Notes: generated by a model from the letters alone, not told the origin. A stretch of DNA of 64,000 nt from Enoplolaimus lenunculus (GCA_030248215.1 JASANG010003829.1:62001-126000); one strand, 5' to 3'; shown: positions 45,001 to 57,199, counted from the first letter of the stretch. Numbers and translations are program-made.

Positions 45001-45443
45001 CTGGAGTGACACTAATAAGACTGAGTAATAAAAGGGAGTCCCATATTTGAGTTCCAATCAAAAGGAGTCCGCATCCCTAATAAGATTCCGTAAGCGGATA
45101 GAGTCCCTAAACCCTAATTAGAGTCCATCAATGTCAAATAACCCTAACTGTAGCGCATAAATGACCCCAGGACCAAATAACTTGAGTTCAAACCTTTAAA
45201 GTGTACTTAAATTTTGAAAGTACATTCCTAAGTATAACCTTGCATTATCGCTCAAGCTTTTGATACAAAATAAATAAACGTTTAATTCAATGGATAATTG
45301 CAATAACGAATATATCAGTAACGAAGGATGGCGGAGCGCGGGTTAAAAATAAACAACAGTCCGTAACCGAATAAAACAGGAGGGGTAACCTCTGGAGAAG
45401 CCAAATAAATAACAGTCCCCCACTTTTGTTCGGGTCACTACAG
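45001..45443 (-). mobile_element. MITE-S copy (reverse)
   Basis: On the plus strand from CTGGAGTGACACTAATAAGA to TTGTTCGGGTCACTACAG. The GAGTCC unit series, AAACGTTTAATTCAATGG and GGCGGAGCGCGGGTTAAAAA are all present. Confidence 0.88.
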
Positions 45444-45589
45444 TCGCTAGTATATGGTTCACGTTTAGGTTTAGGTGTATTCAAATACTAGAATAACATC
45501 CTCTATTACGGTTGGCTTTCCCGAAATAAAAACCTAGCAACGCTGTTGAAAAGCTCAAAAGAAGAAACTTTTATACCGATATAAAATAC

Positions 45590-45707
45590 GGGCCAATGTA
45601 AAGAACAGGGGCGGAACAGTATTATAAGAAAATTTAGTGTAAAGCTTAAGCTGATTCTATTACAGTATCACAGAAACAACTTCCGCCCCTCATCTTTTAC
45701 ATGGGCC
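45590..45707 (+). mobile_element. MITE-T short form without the TTAGGC array
   Basis: Complete ends GGGCCAATGTAAAGAACAGG and CCCCTCATCTTTTACATGGGCC are 118 bases apart. The sequence goes from CAGTATTATAAGAAAATTTA straight to GTGTAAAGCTTAAGC, so the whole CCTAAG block is absent. Flanks AAAATACG and TCAATACG agree at 6 of 8. Confidence 0.88.
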
Positions 45708-45709
45708 TC

Positions 45710-46660
45710 AATACGCAATGAATAATGTTTTTTCGAGAAATCCGTGGCCTATTACATCGATAAATATGTGTCGAAAATGAGTTTATTTTTACCAATTTCG
45801 ATAACAAAAGTTTTATTCCCGGCTCGGCAGTACCTATAAAGTTCGTTTTTTTTGAAAAAATATTAAACTTAAAATTCCTCGGTTTTGATTTGTGAGAAAC
45901 TCAAAAATAAATATTAAAAAGAATTCAAAAATTTATTTCCGACTATTTTCAGCGATAGCATTTTTTTGATGAGATAAAACCTTATGCTGTTACCTTAAAA
46001 TCATTACAAGATTGGACAAAAATACAACACGTCATAAAAACCTTGTAAAACTTTGACAGTAAACATTTCAAAAGACAGAAAATTGTTAAAAATTCATCGG
46101 ACTTTTGTAAAATGGAATTTGTAGAATTTGTCTTCGGTACCGAAAACTTACAATCCAATCAAGTTTGTTCAGTTAAAATAAATAAAAAAAATAAAAAAAT
46201 TCTGTCACACCATAGTGCCAGTGTCACGATGAGTTCATCCCACGTTTAACTCTTCCATCGGAAGGATTAAGCTGGTTTGATACCGGCCCCAGGTGCTCCC
46301 AAGCTGTCTTATTCTTCCGGAATTATAATGCTGGTGTCGTGATTTAATTCTTACCCGTTTCATTTTACCCAGCCAATGATCTCTCGTGACACAGCCCTTC
46401 CCAAGTAAATTTTCGCCCAGTTACCATCAATACAAAGTTTGGTACATTTTTCCGCTGGCTTAATTTTAATTTAACCAATTGCACAACGATAATTCCCAGT
46501 TTTTGATTAGCCTCTGCTGTATGAGGTGTACTAGGAGCAACTAAATTGCACACTGTAACGCAGGCCATAGACATAAGCAATCAATAAATGTATATCTAGT
46601 ACGAAATCGCCACAAGATAGCTGAGTGGTGATAATCAAAGCAAACCCTGCCATACGAGAC
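45710..46660. other. No gene recognised
   Basis: AT-rich. A minus-strand ORF at 46365-46580 has no splice support or known motif. AAGATAGCTGAGTGGTGATA at 46615 resembles the A-box part of the MITE-P tRNA-like unit. Confidence 0.35.
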
Positions 46661-46662
46661 TG

Positions 46663-46914
46663 CACTGCAAAAAATGGTGAGTCAAATTGACTCTCTCTGA
46701 AATAGGCTTTTAGAGACTACTCAAACGGAGTCAATTCAATGATCCTTAACTGTAGTGCATCAACGGTAGTTCCTTCCACGGATATATCAGTAACGAAGGG
46801 CGGCGGAGGGCAGATTACAAATAAATAACAGTCTGTATCCAAATAATAAGGGAGGGGGTATACTTTGATCAGGCCAAGTAAATATCAGTCCCCCTACTAT
46901 TCATGTCACTACAG
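46663..46914. mobile_element. MITE-Q left fragment joined to a MITE-S fragment
   Basis: CACTGCAAAAAATGGTGAGT and TTGACTCTCTCTGAAATAGG (to about 46722) are followed by minus-sense MITE-S sequence: ATATATCAGTAACGAAGGGC, AAATAAATAACAGTCTGTAT, ending TTCATGTCACTACAG. Confidence 0.72.
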
Positions 46915-47864
46915 TACATGCTCTGTGGTTGACTCGGTTTCTCCATGTGAGGTTCGGAGGCTGGTCGAGCCCACGCTAATAACAATACCAGTATGGAATA
47001 GGTTTCTAAAATTTTCTGCTCATTTAGGCTTTTGGTCTATTTTAGTTTTTTTATATTTGCCCACTAATCACAATACCTCAATGCGTTCTTGTGAAAACAA
47101 AAGCCGTTTGTAGTGAGATCTTGTACACATTTGCCACATTTACGCTTAGTTTAGGCCTAGGTTCCATCAACCCTGTAACGCTATTCAAACTTGTGTCTAA
47201 AAGTTGCCGAGCAAATATCGCTGGATAAGAATAATGTTTTGGTGTGATTTGTATATAAAATTTAAATAAACTTCATTTTATGCTATGTTGAGTTATAAAA
47301 GTAAGAATAATTGTAATGTAAGAAAACCAACGCTAAAGCGATTATCCCATGTTTATACATTATAGCAAACTTCGTAAAATGAACATTTTCGTTGCATTTT
47401 GCAAGATACTACAACAAACAACCTGGACATATTTTGTTTGCTTACACAGCGGAATAAAGCAACGCGTAAAATTTGTTTTGAGGATTAACACTTTCGGTAC
47501 ACATTCAGAGCGACAACTCGACGAAGAATGAGAGCAATCTTTTAAAACTCTACGCTCACTCGTTCGGATCCAAGCGAGCTCGCATGCGCCATGCTGCTGT
47601 CCCGAGTAAAAATCAAAAACGAAACTTTGTTAAATAATATAATTGCGTTTGGATTTGAATTAATTTTCTGAAAAATTTGTGTTTTCTGATTAAACATAAA
47701 CATTGCATTTTACTTGTAATTACGAATTTGTAATAAAATCTTGAAACTGTGTATTAATTTTTGATATCCGCATAAAAATCAGTTAACAGAAATAGTTCAT
47801 GTCATTTTACACTGTAAATTTCAGTGAATTGATTTCAATTCAGAATGAGTTGAATCATTAAGTC

Positions 47865-48032
47865 GGGCCATGTTACTTTAAGGGGCGTTCAGGTTTCTGG
47901 TGGGCCTATAAAAGAGTAGGTTTAGTTTCTAGAATACATTTGTTTGCTTAGGTTTAGGCTTAGGCTGAGGCTTAGGTTTAATCTTAGGAATACGCTTAAT
48001 CTACCGGTACGCCCCTAAATGTAACATTGGCC
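47865..48032 (-). mobile_element. MITE-T copy, sub-family C, with target duplication
   Basis: GGGCCATGTTACTTTAAGGG to CTAAATGTAACATTGGCC. Flanks ATTAAGTC and ATTAAATC agree at 7 of 8. The TTAGGC array is intact on the plus strand (TTAGGTTTAGGCTTAGGCTG). Confidence 0.92.
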
Positions 48033-48039
48033 ATTAAAT

Positions 48040-50030
48040 CTGTCACGTTAGGACTATCAGAACTCAGAACTTTGCGTTGATTTCATTCATTCTGATATTA
48101 ATTAATCAACTCACTTAGAGTCGGAGTCAACTCTACTCAGAGTGAACTCTACTCAGAGTGAGAATCAGCTTAACTGACAGTTAGATAATGTTTACTGATA
48201 TTAATTCAGAAATAAACAACTCGCCAGCTGAATTGATTAATAAACTCATTGTAATTTACAGCGTAGGCATGTTTTTACAGCGTTAAGCCATTTTCGTACA
48301 GTACAATGACCTGATTGCTCCTGCCCACACCATCCTCACAAAAAATTTCTTTCCTTTTACAAGCAATTTTTACGTCATTTCGTTTCGAAATGTAGCTTGC
48401 ATCTGTCGTTATTTAGAACGATCGCCTAAAGTTAGCGTTAGAAAAATTAGTTTAATTTTACAGTTACAACAACTCAAGGCGTGAACACAATTTTCTGCTA
48501 CGATTTAGCAAAACGTTGCCACCGCATTGGCAACGGCATAATTAGCGTAATTACTTGCTATCTTGCGAGTGTTTAGATACAAACAAGCCTAACATCGGTT
48601 ACAACAGTCGCTAATGAGATGTTTTGAAATTGTGAACAATACAGTTTAGTACTAAAATTGCGTTTGGTTTGTTGCTCGGTCCGCTCGCGAGTTTTTTGAA
48701 CTATTAAATACTGCGCACTTGTTCCATGTCAATTGGTTTTGAATCCGGACGTTGATAACCGCGAACAACATCTTGAAATATGACTTTGTTCCAGTTATGT
48801 TTACACGAAATTAAAACCGCAAAATTAACCAACAATTTCTGTCAGCAGTAAAATCACAGTAAAAAATTGACCAATTGCGTTCGGATGCATCATTTGAAAC
48901 TTATTGAAAACTAAGCTATTTTTCCTAGAGATACAAAAATTATTCGCCGTACTTACATACGGCAGCGTTCATTATTGTTTGTTGTGCTGGGAACTGTAAA
49001 TTTGCGCTTGCCAGCAGTGTTCGCGTGAACTTTAGATAGCCAGGGAGAGGCGTATACAAAGAGAACTAGGGAGATACATCTCCTAGAAGTTCTTACAAAG
49101 GCTCGAAAAACACACTTTTACAGGCTGTAGGATAACATGCAGAGGTTAACAAATTTATTGCTCGCTACTCTCGTTCGCAACATTACTTAGACCCAATTAT
49201 CCCATTCCGAAATTAAATCTTGGCTGTTTAGAATATAGTTGCATGATGGACTGTAAATGGTATCAGGGTTCCATGTTGTTCCACTTTTAGCCCGGGTGAA
49301 CTAATCAACAACGTTTTGTCTACATACTTAGGATTTTGAATTACAAAAAGTACACAGGTTTACAATTTTTGAAGATAAAATTTGGTAAACAAGCTAAAGT
49401 AACGCTTCAGTTTACATTCCATTGTTCTTGTAAACTTTCCGTAGCATCATTTAACCTAAAAGCTTTTAAACTTACGATAAGGCTAAGGCTCATCAAGGGG
49501 CGTATACACGGGGAGAGACGCACAGGAGGATTTTATATCCCCTTCCAAAATTCACAGAGAAAGTTAAAAAAGTAATACTTTGCTACGCGCCAGAGGCTTA
49601 TGCTAAGGTTTAGGATCAGGCAATGGTTTAGGCAAACTGCTTAGCCTTAAAAAGCCTTGTCCTAAACCTAAGACTAAACCTGCGGAGAGGTAATAACAAG
49701 ATCCCAAATCTAATAAGGCATTCTTTCGCATTAAGCCAGCGGACAACGAAGCTTATTTACGGCGAAACAAATTCAGTAACAGGTGTGAAAAAATCAAGCT
49801 GACGTAGCCGAAGGTTAAAACTAATTGAACCAGTTTGCGGTTTTATTTGTGTCTAATATCTTAGGCTTAAAATTGAAAACGTGACCAAATGCTGTTAAGT
49901 AAATTAAACCAGTTTCAATCTTATTGCAAACCTGTTTAGGTGAAAATATCTAAGAGACACTTGGATTCGCTAGACTGGAAAAGCATTAAATGCTTCTTAG
50001 TTCTCATCTGCGTCAAAAGTCGCGAGGTGT
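48040..50030. other. No gene recognised
   Basis: Intergenic. The stretch 48085-48160 repeats ACTCTACTCAGAGTGA. The stretch 49590-49690 has scattered TTTAGG and CCTAAACC words, probably a MITE-T remnant. No exon is seen. Confidence 0.35.
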
Positions 50031-50034
50031 ACAT

Positions 50035-50204
50035 AAGAAGTGTAAACCTAAGCCTAAGCCTAAGCCAAAGTGTAACAATGAGCGTATTCCTAAGCCTAAA
50101 CCTAAGCCTACACCTAAACCAATCAATAAAAATAGTCTAAAGCTTAAGGTTACTCTATTGCTGTGACACAGAAAATCTTTCCGTTCCTGATCTTTACATG
50201 GGCC
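50035..50204 (+). mobile_element. MITE-T copy, left end lost
   Basis: TAAACCTAAGCCTAAGCCTA, GTAACAATGAGCGTATTCCT, AAATAGTCTAAAGCTTAAGG, and right end CGTTCCTGATCTTTACATGG. Confidence 0.82.
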
Positions 50205-51530
50205 CTTTCAAAGCAGGTCCGTTTACACTTAAATATTCAGATCAAATTATTCCAAATTTTTTAATTGTCAGCCAGAAGGAAGGCACCTTCCTTAACCTTT
50301 GCCTGTCCCATCTGTGCTTGTGGACCGACCCGACAGGTTGACATGAACCCGTAAAACACTGAATTAAACGCCATATTAATGTGCCCCGGCTAAGTTCCTC
50401 AATCTTTATCAAGACTGCTTTGAGACAAAAAACAAAATTACCTCAAAAAACTGCTTGTAAATAAGTGTAAAACAATGCAAACGTGTGTTTGGAAACAAAT
50501 ATTTTGCAAAAAAAACACAATTAGACGTTTTGCATCATCCCCTCAGTTTTAGTTTCAGAAACGCATTGCGGGCTTCGAAACGGAAAAAGCCAAACGCAAA
50601 TACACGATGAAGCGTAGGGTCGACGATAATATATGCCACCCAAAATTTCGGTAAAAATGAAAACACTTTGGAAGCTGAAGATTTAACGTTCTGTTGTTGT
50701 CTTAGAGTTCAATAAAGTTCACTCGCGATGAGTTCCGCCCTCTCGGAATACAATTCTGGCTGCGCATCGCGGAATGCGGCACATATGGGCGAATGTGTGT
50801 GGTTATTCGATAGAAATAAAAAAATTATCAAATTAATATACGGGGAGGAGGTTGGACTTTGTCAAAAAACATTAAAACAATTTGATAAGAAGACACTACA
50901 CCATATATGTTTTGACTCTATTGCCATTGTACAAAAATTAATTATACACCGGTGTCCTTTATGCAGTGTATGACACCGTTCAGGGTATGTTCAACAGCCG
51001 ATGTTACGTATACGTAAAAAATTGCAATGGATGAGGCTGGCACTTAAATACGACTGAAAACATTGATTCATAAAACACAGCTGGTATCTCGTTATTATGC
51101 CAAATCTAAGCCTAGCATCAAGCCTAACGCTCAGCCTATTTTGCTCTAAAAATACCATTTGGCTTGTTTTGGCATCGTTGCAGAAATTTCTGATGCTGGT
51201 TTACTTTCTTCCTCCCACAGTCAGGCTAACGTGATAGAAGGCGTAAGTCTCCCGGCAGAGTTGATATCATTACATTACCACGCGCTTAGACTAAGTTTGC
51301 GCTTGGGCTTAGGCTTAGACTTAGACTAAATAGGTATAGGATTAGGCTGACGCTTAGATTTGTCCAAAGGCTTAGGCAATGGCTCTTTTTGGTTATGCGG
51401 AAGTAGGCTACTTTATGAGATAGACACTATAAACCAGTAAAAATGTTTGATAGTGAAACAAGTGACATTTCTAGCAAACCACATTTAGCACAAAAACTGA
51501 CCATTGTGAAGCCTGAGGTTTAACTAAATT
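50205..51530. other. No confident gene
   Basis: An ATG frame at 50728-50973 (MSSALSEYNSGCASRNAAHM..) has no motif or splice support. TTAGGC words at 51103-51150 and 51285-51375 are repeat remnants. Confidence 0.35.
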
Positions 51531-51532
51531 TG

Positions 51533-51862
51533 CCGGAGACGAAGTCGGATCTGAAAGCAGAGGGAAATGAAAAATTAATATTTAAAATATATTTAATTGG
51601 CTAATTTTAGCAAATATCTATAATGCGTCGTCAAAAATTTCAGTTTTTTGTTATTTTTTGCAAATTTCCTCCCAGTAATAAATTCTTTTATACGGACTAA
51701 ACGTTAGAAACAAAATCACCGAAAGATACAATTTTTGTAAACCTAAGAAAAATTTCGCTACCAAAATTGTAGGAACTTCCTGCAAAACTTCTACTGGAGG
51801 TGCAGCTGAAGCCGGATGTCGATTTTCCGCCGGAGCAGTAGGCAGACCTCCGGTGAGCCTTG
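51533..51862 (-). mobile_element. hAT-N2 copy (reverse), ends worn
   Basis: ATTTGCCGGAGACGAAGTCG at the left, CCGCCGGAGCAGTAGGCAGA and CCTCCGGTGAGCC at the right; the interior ATTTCGCTACCAAAATTG matches 52476-52857 reversed. Confidence 0.65.
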
Positions 51863-52475
51863 ATAATAACTACTGGGATGGACACGCCATTGGTCACTTA
51901 GTTTTTCCGTGTTCTGGGGTTGGCTGACCATGTCATTCTAAATCCCAGAAGAAATTTTGCCCCGATTCTTTTCAGGACCCACATTGGTTGATTGACTGTC
52001 AAATTTGTCAGGGCCGAACAACACTGTCTCCAAAACAGACTGTTCGACATATCACTGCCTTTCACATTAACCAATTAGCTTAAATTTAGGTTCTGGGTTC
52101 AAAACAATTACTGCGATGCGGTGTATATAGAAGTTGCACTTATGGAATCGGTGTATGCCACAACTCAAAATGCGCTGATTGGCTTACTGCCACCAGTTCG
52201 CAAGAAAGAGTACAACAGCCTCAAGAACTGCTGTGGGACGTTTTGACCGTTCATTATGCAATGCTTTTTGTGATATTTCGAGCAAAAAACAAATATTGCA
52301 GTTCTGTGATCCTGTATGCGCCTGTTGTTACTCCTTACTGGACGCAATTTCAATCTAAAGAAAAGTTACCAAAAAAGCGAAATTAACCTATATATACACA
52401 CTTACATCTACACTTTGGTCTGCCTCACTAAACTATTTGCATGTTCTCTGTTTACTTTATGCCACCACTAGGTGG

Positions 52476-52857
52476 CAGGGTGCAACCGGAGGTCTGCCTC
52501 CTGCTCCGGTCCGTCAGAAAATCGGCTTCCGGCTTCGGCTCTGGTAGAATTTTTGGCGGAGGTTCTGGCAATTTCGGTAGTAAAATTTTGCATAATTTTG
52601 CAAAATTTAGCGGTTTAGCGCGTTTCGGTTTTCTTTTGCCACAATTTTCAGGAAAGAATTTCCGAAATTTTGCAGAAAAATAACGCAAAACCAAATAACT
52701 TAACAACATCTTGTAGATATTGGCTAAAATTACCTAATAAACCATATTTTTTGCTGCCTAATTCCGCCTCACCTTCGGTTCCGGCTTCGGCAAGTTTCGT
52801 TGTGCTCCGGCTTCAACTCCGGCTCCGGTATTTTTCACCTCTGGTTGCACCACCCTG
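52476..52857 (+). mobile_element. hAT-N2, complete, exact 8-base target duplication
   Basis: CAGGGTGCAACCGGAGGTCT to CACCTCTGGTTGCACCACCCTG. CTAGGTGG is present at 52468-52475 and again at 52858-52865. The interior carries tandem CGGCTTC/CCGGCTC words. Eight-base duplication and CAGGG ends fit the hAT superfamily. No transposase. Confidence 0.93.
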
Positions 52858-53230
52858 CTAGGTGGCGTCGGTCATTGTTTACATTTTGCTACCGCGTCAG
52901 AATGAAATCTTCATTGGTTTAGAATATCAAATAATACTTTGTTTGTTCGAATACCTGCGTATGCAAATTATTAACTATGCGAACAACCATCTAAACACCA
53001 CCTCGCTGAGTCGAAGTCGCGAACGAGGTCGCGAATAACTTATATAAATGATGAGTTGTGAGTATCGGTCGATCCCAGTTCAAAAGCTGTGTTGTCCCCC
53101 CAAATCCAATTATTGTCTAACACAGACCGAACGATTACTTGGAAACAAAGTCTAATTGGCTGATTTAAAAGCAAAACAAATTTTTGTTGCAATATTATTG
53201 GTTAAAGTGCTTAGTTTTGCTTTTACAGGC

Positions 53231-53418
53231 CGTTTTAGTTTGTGCTGTTCTGAACAACAATTAATAACAGTCTCTGGGATTGGCCAGTTTACTTCTGGCG
53301 TCAATATGTCGTCATGCCTGGGGCATATGTACCCAGGCGAAAATTTATGCATATTGATTGAACAATTTCCCATTGCCAACAGCTGCGTTGAAGAAAGTTT
53401 CGCTAATGTTTTTTACCA
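53231..53418 (+). CDS. Possible LysM-like exon
   Basis: After a good acceptor (TGCTTTTACAG) a 62-residue frame runs to TGA. It reads CCSEQQLITVSGIGQFTSGV, then CLGHMYPGENLCI; the ending (N, C, L-x-PGExLCI) resembles the last turn of a LysM domain, a peptidoglycan/chitin-binding fold. Two further Cys follow. No partner exon was found and the first half of the domain is not clear, so this may be a pseudo-exon. Confidence 0.25.
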
Positions 53419-53444
53419 TTGATGGAAAATTAGTGTTATGACAT

Positions 53445-53656
53445 CACACTGTTACTCAAAATGAAATCTCTTATATCGAGAAGGACGTTTACCAAAGAAA
53501 ATATCTTTTATATCCGGGTTCTTCTTATATCCAAGTCTCTTATATGCGGGTCTAGGTTATATGCATTAACACAATATCTAACTTGGGACCAGAAAAAATC
53601 TGTCATATCCGGGTTACTCTTTTATCCGAGTCTCTTATTTCCGGGTTACACTGCAT
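53445..53656. repeat. Small element with TATCCGGGTT repeats
   Basis: ATATCCGGGTTCTTCTTATA, CTTATATGCGGGTCTAGG, ATATCCGGGTTACTCTTTTA and ATTTCCGGGTTACACTG recur. The tips CACTGTTACTC and GGGTTACACTG form a short imperfect inverted repeat. Confidence 0.45.
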
Positions 53657-53659
53657 AAG

Positions 53660-54355
53660 ACCTACTGCGAGGTGGTGATAGTTGCTGTACTTAGTTCCTA
53701 CCGGTGTCGCAGGAACGAATTTCAACACTAAGGAACAACACGAATTGAAAACACCAGTCATAAACTATGCTTGTTCGGTGACAAATCCACGATTTTTCAA
53801 TTGGGGATTCGAGATAGCTCGGACCATGTTTCAATCTAAAAACTAGTCATTCTAACGGGTTTAGGATTGCACGGATTTTCTGGGGATAAAGTTTGGTATT
53901 TGTGAACTAGTGGCTAGATCAAACGGATTTAGGCATAGGTCACAAGGATTCGGATCAGGTTGCAAGTTGGATATTATACTTGTATCTTACTTGTGGGTAT
54001 TCGGTGTTATAAAAGTATTCGGGTGGGGCAATAAACACGTACCGGCCGCGTCACTAAATCAGAGCGATACGCATAACATCAGGATAGAACAAATTAGGAA
54101 GTGTGATTCAGGGCGATTTAGCTAGCAAAATCAAGAACTTCTCACACGTGCCAATGAAAGGAAACTTTGTAGGCGAAGCGAGCAAGCAGCCTGCTGAATT
54201 TTTGTATTTATTCTTATACAAATTACTAATATTAGTTTTAGGAGTAGGCCCATGTTGTGAAATTATTTTGTTTTCTGTTGGTTCCATTTGGCGATCTGAC
54301 CTTAGCTTCTTCTCTTGAGCATTGCTCAGGCAGTTGTTATTTCAAAGTTAAAAAG
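53660..54355. other. No gene recognised
   Basis: Intergenic; ORFs of about 70 codons at 53910 and 54103 show no motif or splice support. Confidence 0.35.
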
Positions 54356-54359
54356 AACA

Positions 54360-54630
54360 TTAACCCCTTCTCACATTGAGTTGCCCGTAGGCAACTCAGC
54401 GCAGTGTATATACGCTAAATAATATATGCCGCCGTCTTTAACAATTGCAACACGTATACATAGTACTAACTCACCACAAGACGTAAGATCCCCTTGGGCT
54501 CGAGCGTCAAGCTCCTATAGTTGAGTGGTGATGGTATACGCTTCCCACTCCAGTCGACACTGGAGTTCGAATCCTAGCATAAGAGTCGGTCTCAGAGGAA
54601 ATAGAAAATATTCATGTGAGAAAGGGTTAA
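54360..54630 (+). mobile_element. MITE-P copy 3
   Basis: TTAACCCCTTCTCACATTGA to TTCATGTGAGAAAGGGTTAA. The tRNA-like unit runs from about 54500: CTCCTATAGTTGAGTGGTGA, CTTCCCACTCCAG, GGAGTTCGAATCC. The left inner arm GAGTTGCC..GGCAACTC is a separate small hairpin. Confidence 0.93.
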
Positions 54631-54639
54631 ATGTCATAA

Positions 54640-55335
54640 CAACTACTTAAACATAATAGGACCGCATCCCGTCTCAAAAAGTGGAAGGGACGATCCTGCA
54701 CAGTTTTCAAAAGTGGGGAATACGTGCCCACCTCGGCACTTCCCCCTGTTCCAGTGCCTATAATACGTACGGTATAGTTGAGAATATGACGAATCAGGTG
54801 TGAACTTTATATTTTGACGATTACATAAACAGTCGATAATTGGAAAGCTTGTTTCGGGTAAATTATTATATTTCCAAAGAGGACAACAAGATAATCCAAG
54901 GACCTATAGCCAAAGCCAGCTCAACGTGCGGTGCACTGGTAAACAAATAAGAAACGGCATCCGGTTGATGTAACGAGACATAAACACGGGAACGAAGCTT
55001 TTCAATCGTCTTCCCATATTTTTTATACACCCAAAATAATATCTCTGATATTTAAGAAAAAATTTCTTACATTTAATAAAAGAAATATAATTAGCAAAGT
55101 GCACTTGAAAAGTATTTCTGTTATAACAGAAAAGTTTTCAAAAACGTTTTGAAGTAAAGTCTGAAAATAATAGTTTTCCAGTTATTTTTAGAAAAATTGT
55201 CTTAAATATTAGAAAAACTTTTCAGATTTGACACAGAAAATACTTTTCTGAATAAGTTCAGAAATACTTTTTTGTGCGTAGGAGCGCAAGTTCATTCTGG
55301 ACCCTCTGGCAACGGTGTCGGACAAGCCGCACCGA
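54640..55335. other. No gene; repetitive TTTTCTGAAAA stretch
   Basis: From 55080 to 55280, words such as AAAAGTATTTCTG, AGAAAAGTTTTCA and GAAAATACTTTTCTG recur in both directions, which suggests an inverted-repeat element without clear borders. Confidence 0.35.
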
Positions 55336-55339
55336 CAGC

Positions 55340-55512
55340 GGCCCATGTTACTTTTAGGGCCGTCCCGGTTCATTATAGATTACATTTTTTGTGTAGGCTC
55401 TGGCTTAATCATAGGCTTAGGCTTATCAATACGCTTTTGCAACGCTTAGGCTTAGGCTTAGGCTTAGGTATACGCTTAAGTTACTTCTACGGCCCTGAAA
55501 GTAACACTGGCC
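55340..55512 (-). mobile_element. MITE-T copy, sub-family C
   Basis: GGCCCATGTTACTTTTAGGG to TGAAAGTAACACTGGCC, with CTTAGGCTTAGGCTTAGG on the plus strand. Confidence 0.88.
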
Positions 55513-55973
55513 TCGGAAGCCGCTATACACCTATGACGTGTAACATTTATCTCGCTTGAGTTGAATATTAACTAAACGAAAAAAGATTTTTTTTTAAGTT
55601 GAAAGACAAAACTATTGAAATTTGTTTAACCGGAACATATAACATTCAGCGAAGTTCAGTCAGCTAGAAATTTGTAGAACAACGACCAAAACAACACACA
55701 ACAACATTTAAGCACAAACGCCAGCAAACTCAGCCAAACAGAAATCTTAAAGTCTCGCCGTTCACAGGCCCATAAAACCGACCCATATGCACCAAAATTG
55801 AGGAAGCAAAATTTAAGACGGGTTTTATAATTTTTTAAAAAGTTTCATGACACTATTTTGGTTTTAAAATTTTTTAAATTTTAAACTTTTCACAACGTCG
55901 ACGAATATCACACGATAGTATCTGGCCTCGCCTTATTATCTCTACCTGGCTCGTAATCTACGCAATATATACC

Positions 55974-56158
55974 GGTCAATGTGTTGAACATGGGAGGAAC
56001 AGTAGTATAAACATATATTTCTAAACGTACGCTTAAAGTCTAAGCGTAAAAACGAGCTTATACGTAAATCTAAGTCAAAGCAAAAATTAGTCTAAAGCTA
56101 AAGATTACTACATTAAAGTCGAATAAAAAACGTTCTGCTCGCGATCTTTACTTGGGCC
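55974..56158 (+). mobile_element. MITE-T copy, worn
   Basis: GGTCAATGTGTTGAACATGG, AAAAATTAGTCTAAAGCTAA, and GATCTTTACTTGGGCC. The array has mutated away from CCTAAG to GTCTAAGCG-like words. Confidence 0.75.
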
Positions 56159-56395
56159 AAATACAGAGGAAAGGGTCAAAAAAATCTAAGAACGTCTTAT
56201 TATTTTCTAAAAGATGATTATGACGCGATTTTGCTTCTAAACTTTATTTAACTTTCTTATCTTTGTAAACTTAGCAGAAACTTCGCGACTGTTTTTTACC
56301 TGGTCTCGTTGCTGTTTACTTTCACGTGTATTGCTTACCCAAATTATATCAAACGAAACCAAGAAATTTTACCGACACCGTATTATTACTTTAGA

Positions 56396-56663
56396 TTAAC
56401 CCTTTCTCACATGAATATGTTCTATTTCCCCTGAGACCTACTTTTATGCTAGGATCGAACTCCAGTGACTGGAGTGGGAGGCGTATACCATCACCACTCA
56501 GCTATAGGAGCTTGACGCTCGAGCTTGAGGGGGCTCTCAAGTCTTGTGGTGATTTAGTATTATGTATACGTGTTGCAATTGTTAAACACGGTGCGATATA
56601 TTATTTAACGTATACACACTGCGCTGAGTTGCCTATAAGCAACTCATTGTGAGAAGGGGTTAA
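56396..56663 (-). mobile_element. MITE-P copy 4
   Basis: TTAACCCTTTCTCACATGAA to TGTGAGAAGGGGTTAA. The tRNA-like unit on the plus strand reads TAGGATCGAACTCCAGTGAC, then GTGGGAGGCGTATACCATCA and CCACTCAGCTATAGGAG. Confidence 0.92.
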
Positions 56664-57199
56664 TTTCATAATTGTTTTGCTTAAGAATTTAGACTAAAAT
56701 ACTAAACTTTATCAGAATCTCGACAAAAACTTCGCAACCGAATCAAGCTCGGACTGATTAAAGCTGTCGGTCTCAGTGGTTCAGCTATAGTATTTCAAAA
56801 ATCGCTATTTAAAATATAGATGATGTGAAACGGCACCACGAGTTTAATTCCCAATTATTTTAAGCTATTCGATTAAAGTTTGTTTGGAATCAAGACAGAA
56901 TATAATAATGCGTTCATAATATAAGCTTTACAAAATGATTATTTTGTTGACTGTTTAATACAATGAAAGTTCAATATAAAAGTTCAATATTAACGTGTTT
57001 TAGTGAAAGACCAAATCAGGATTTCCATTCGGAATGGTATATTATATGTACATGGAAACTCTTTGACCCTTTCAATCCAGAAAGTTGTTATGATTAAAAT
57101 TATTTTTTGTCTCCAGAAATTATGGTCCCTGTATGCCTCTCTTTGTATACACCCCCGTTTTGGTACTATACGGTCTGCACGACACCCCTGTTTGAAGTT

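Noticed and set aside
52441-52861. ORFs on both strands within 52.4-52.9 kb
   Set aside because: They lie inside the non-coding hAT-N2 element and its Ser/Gly-type tandem words.
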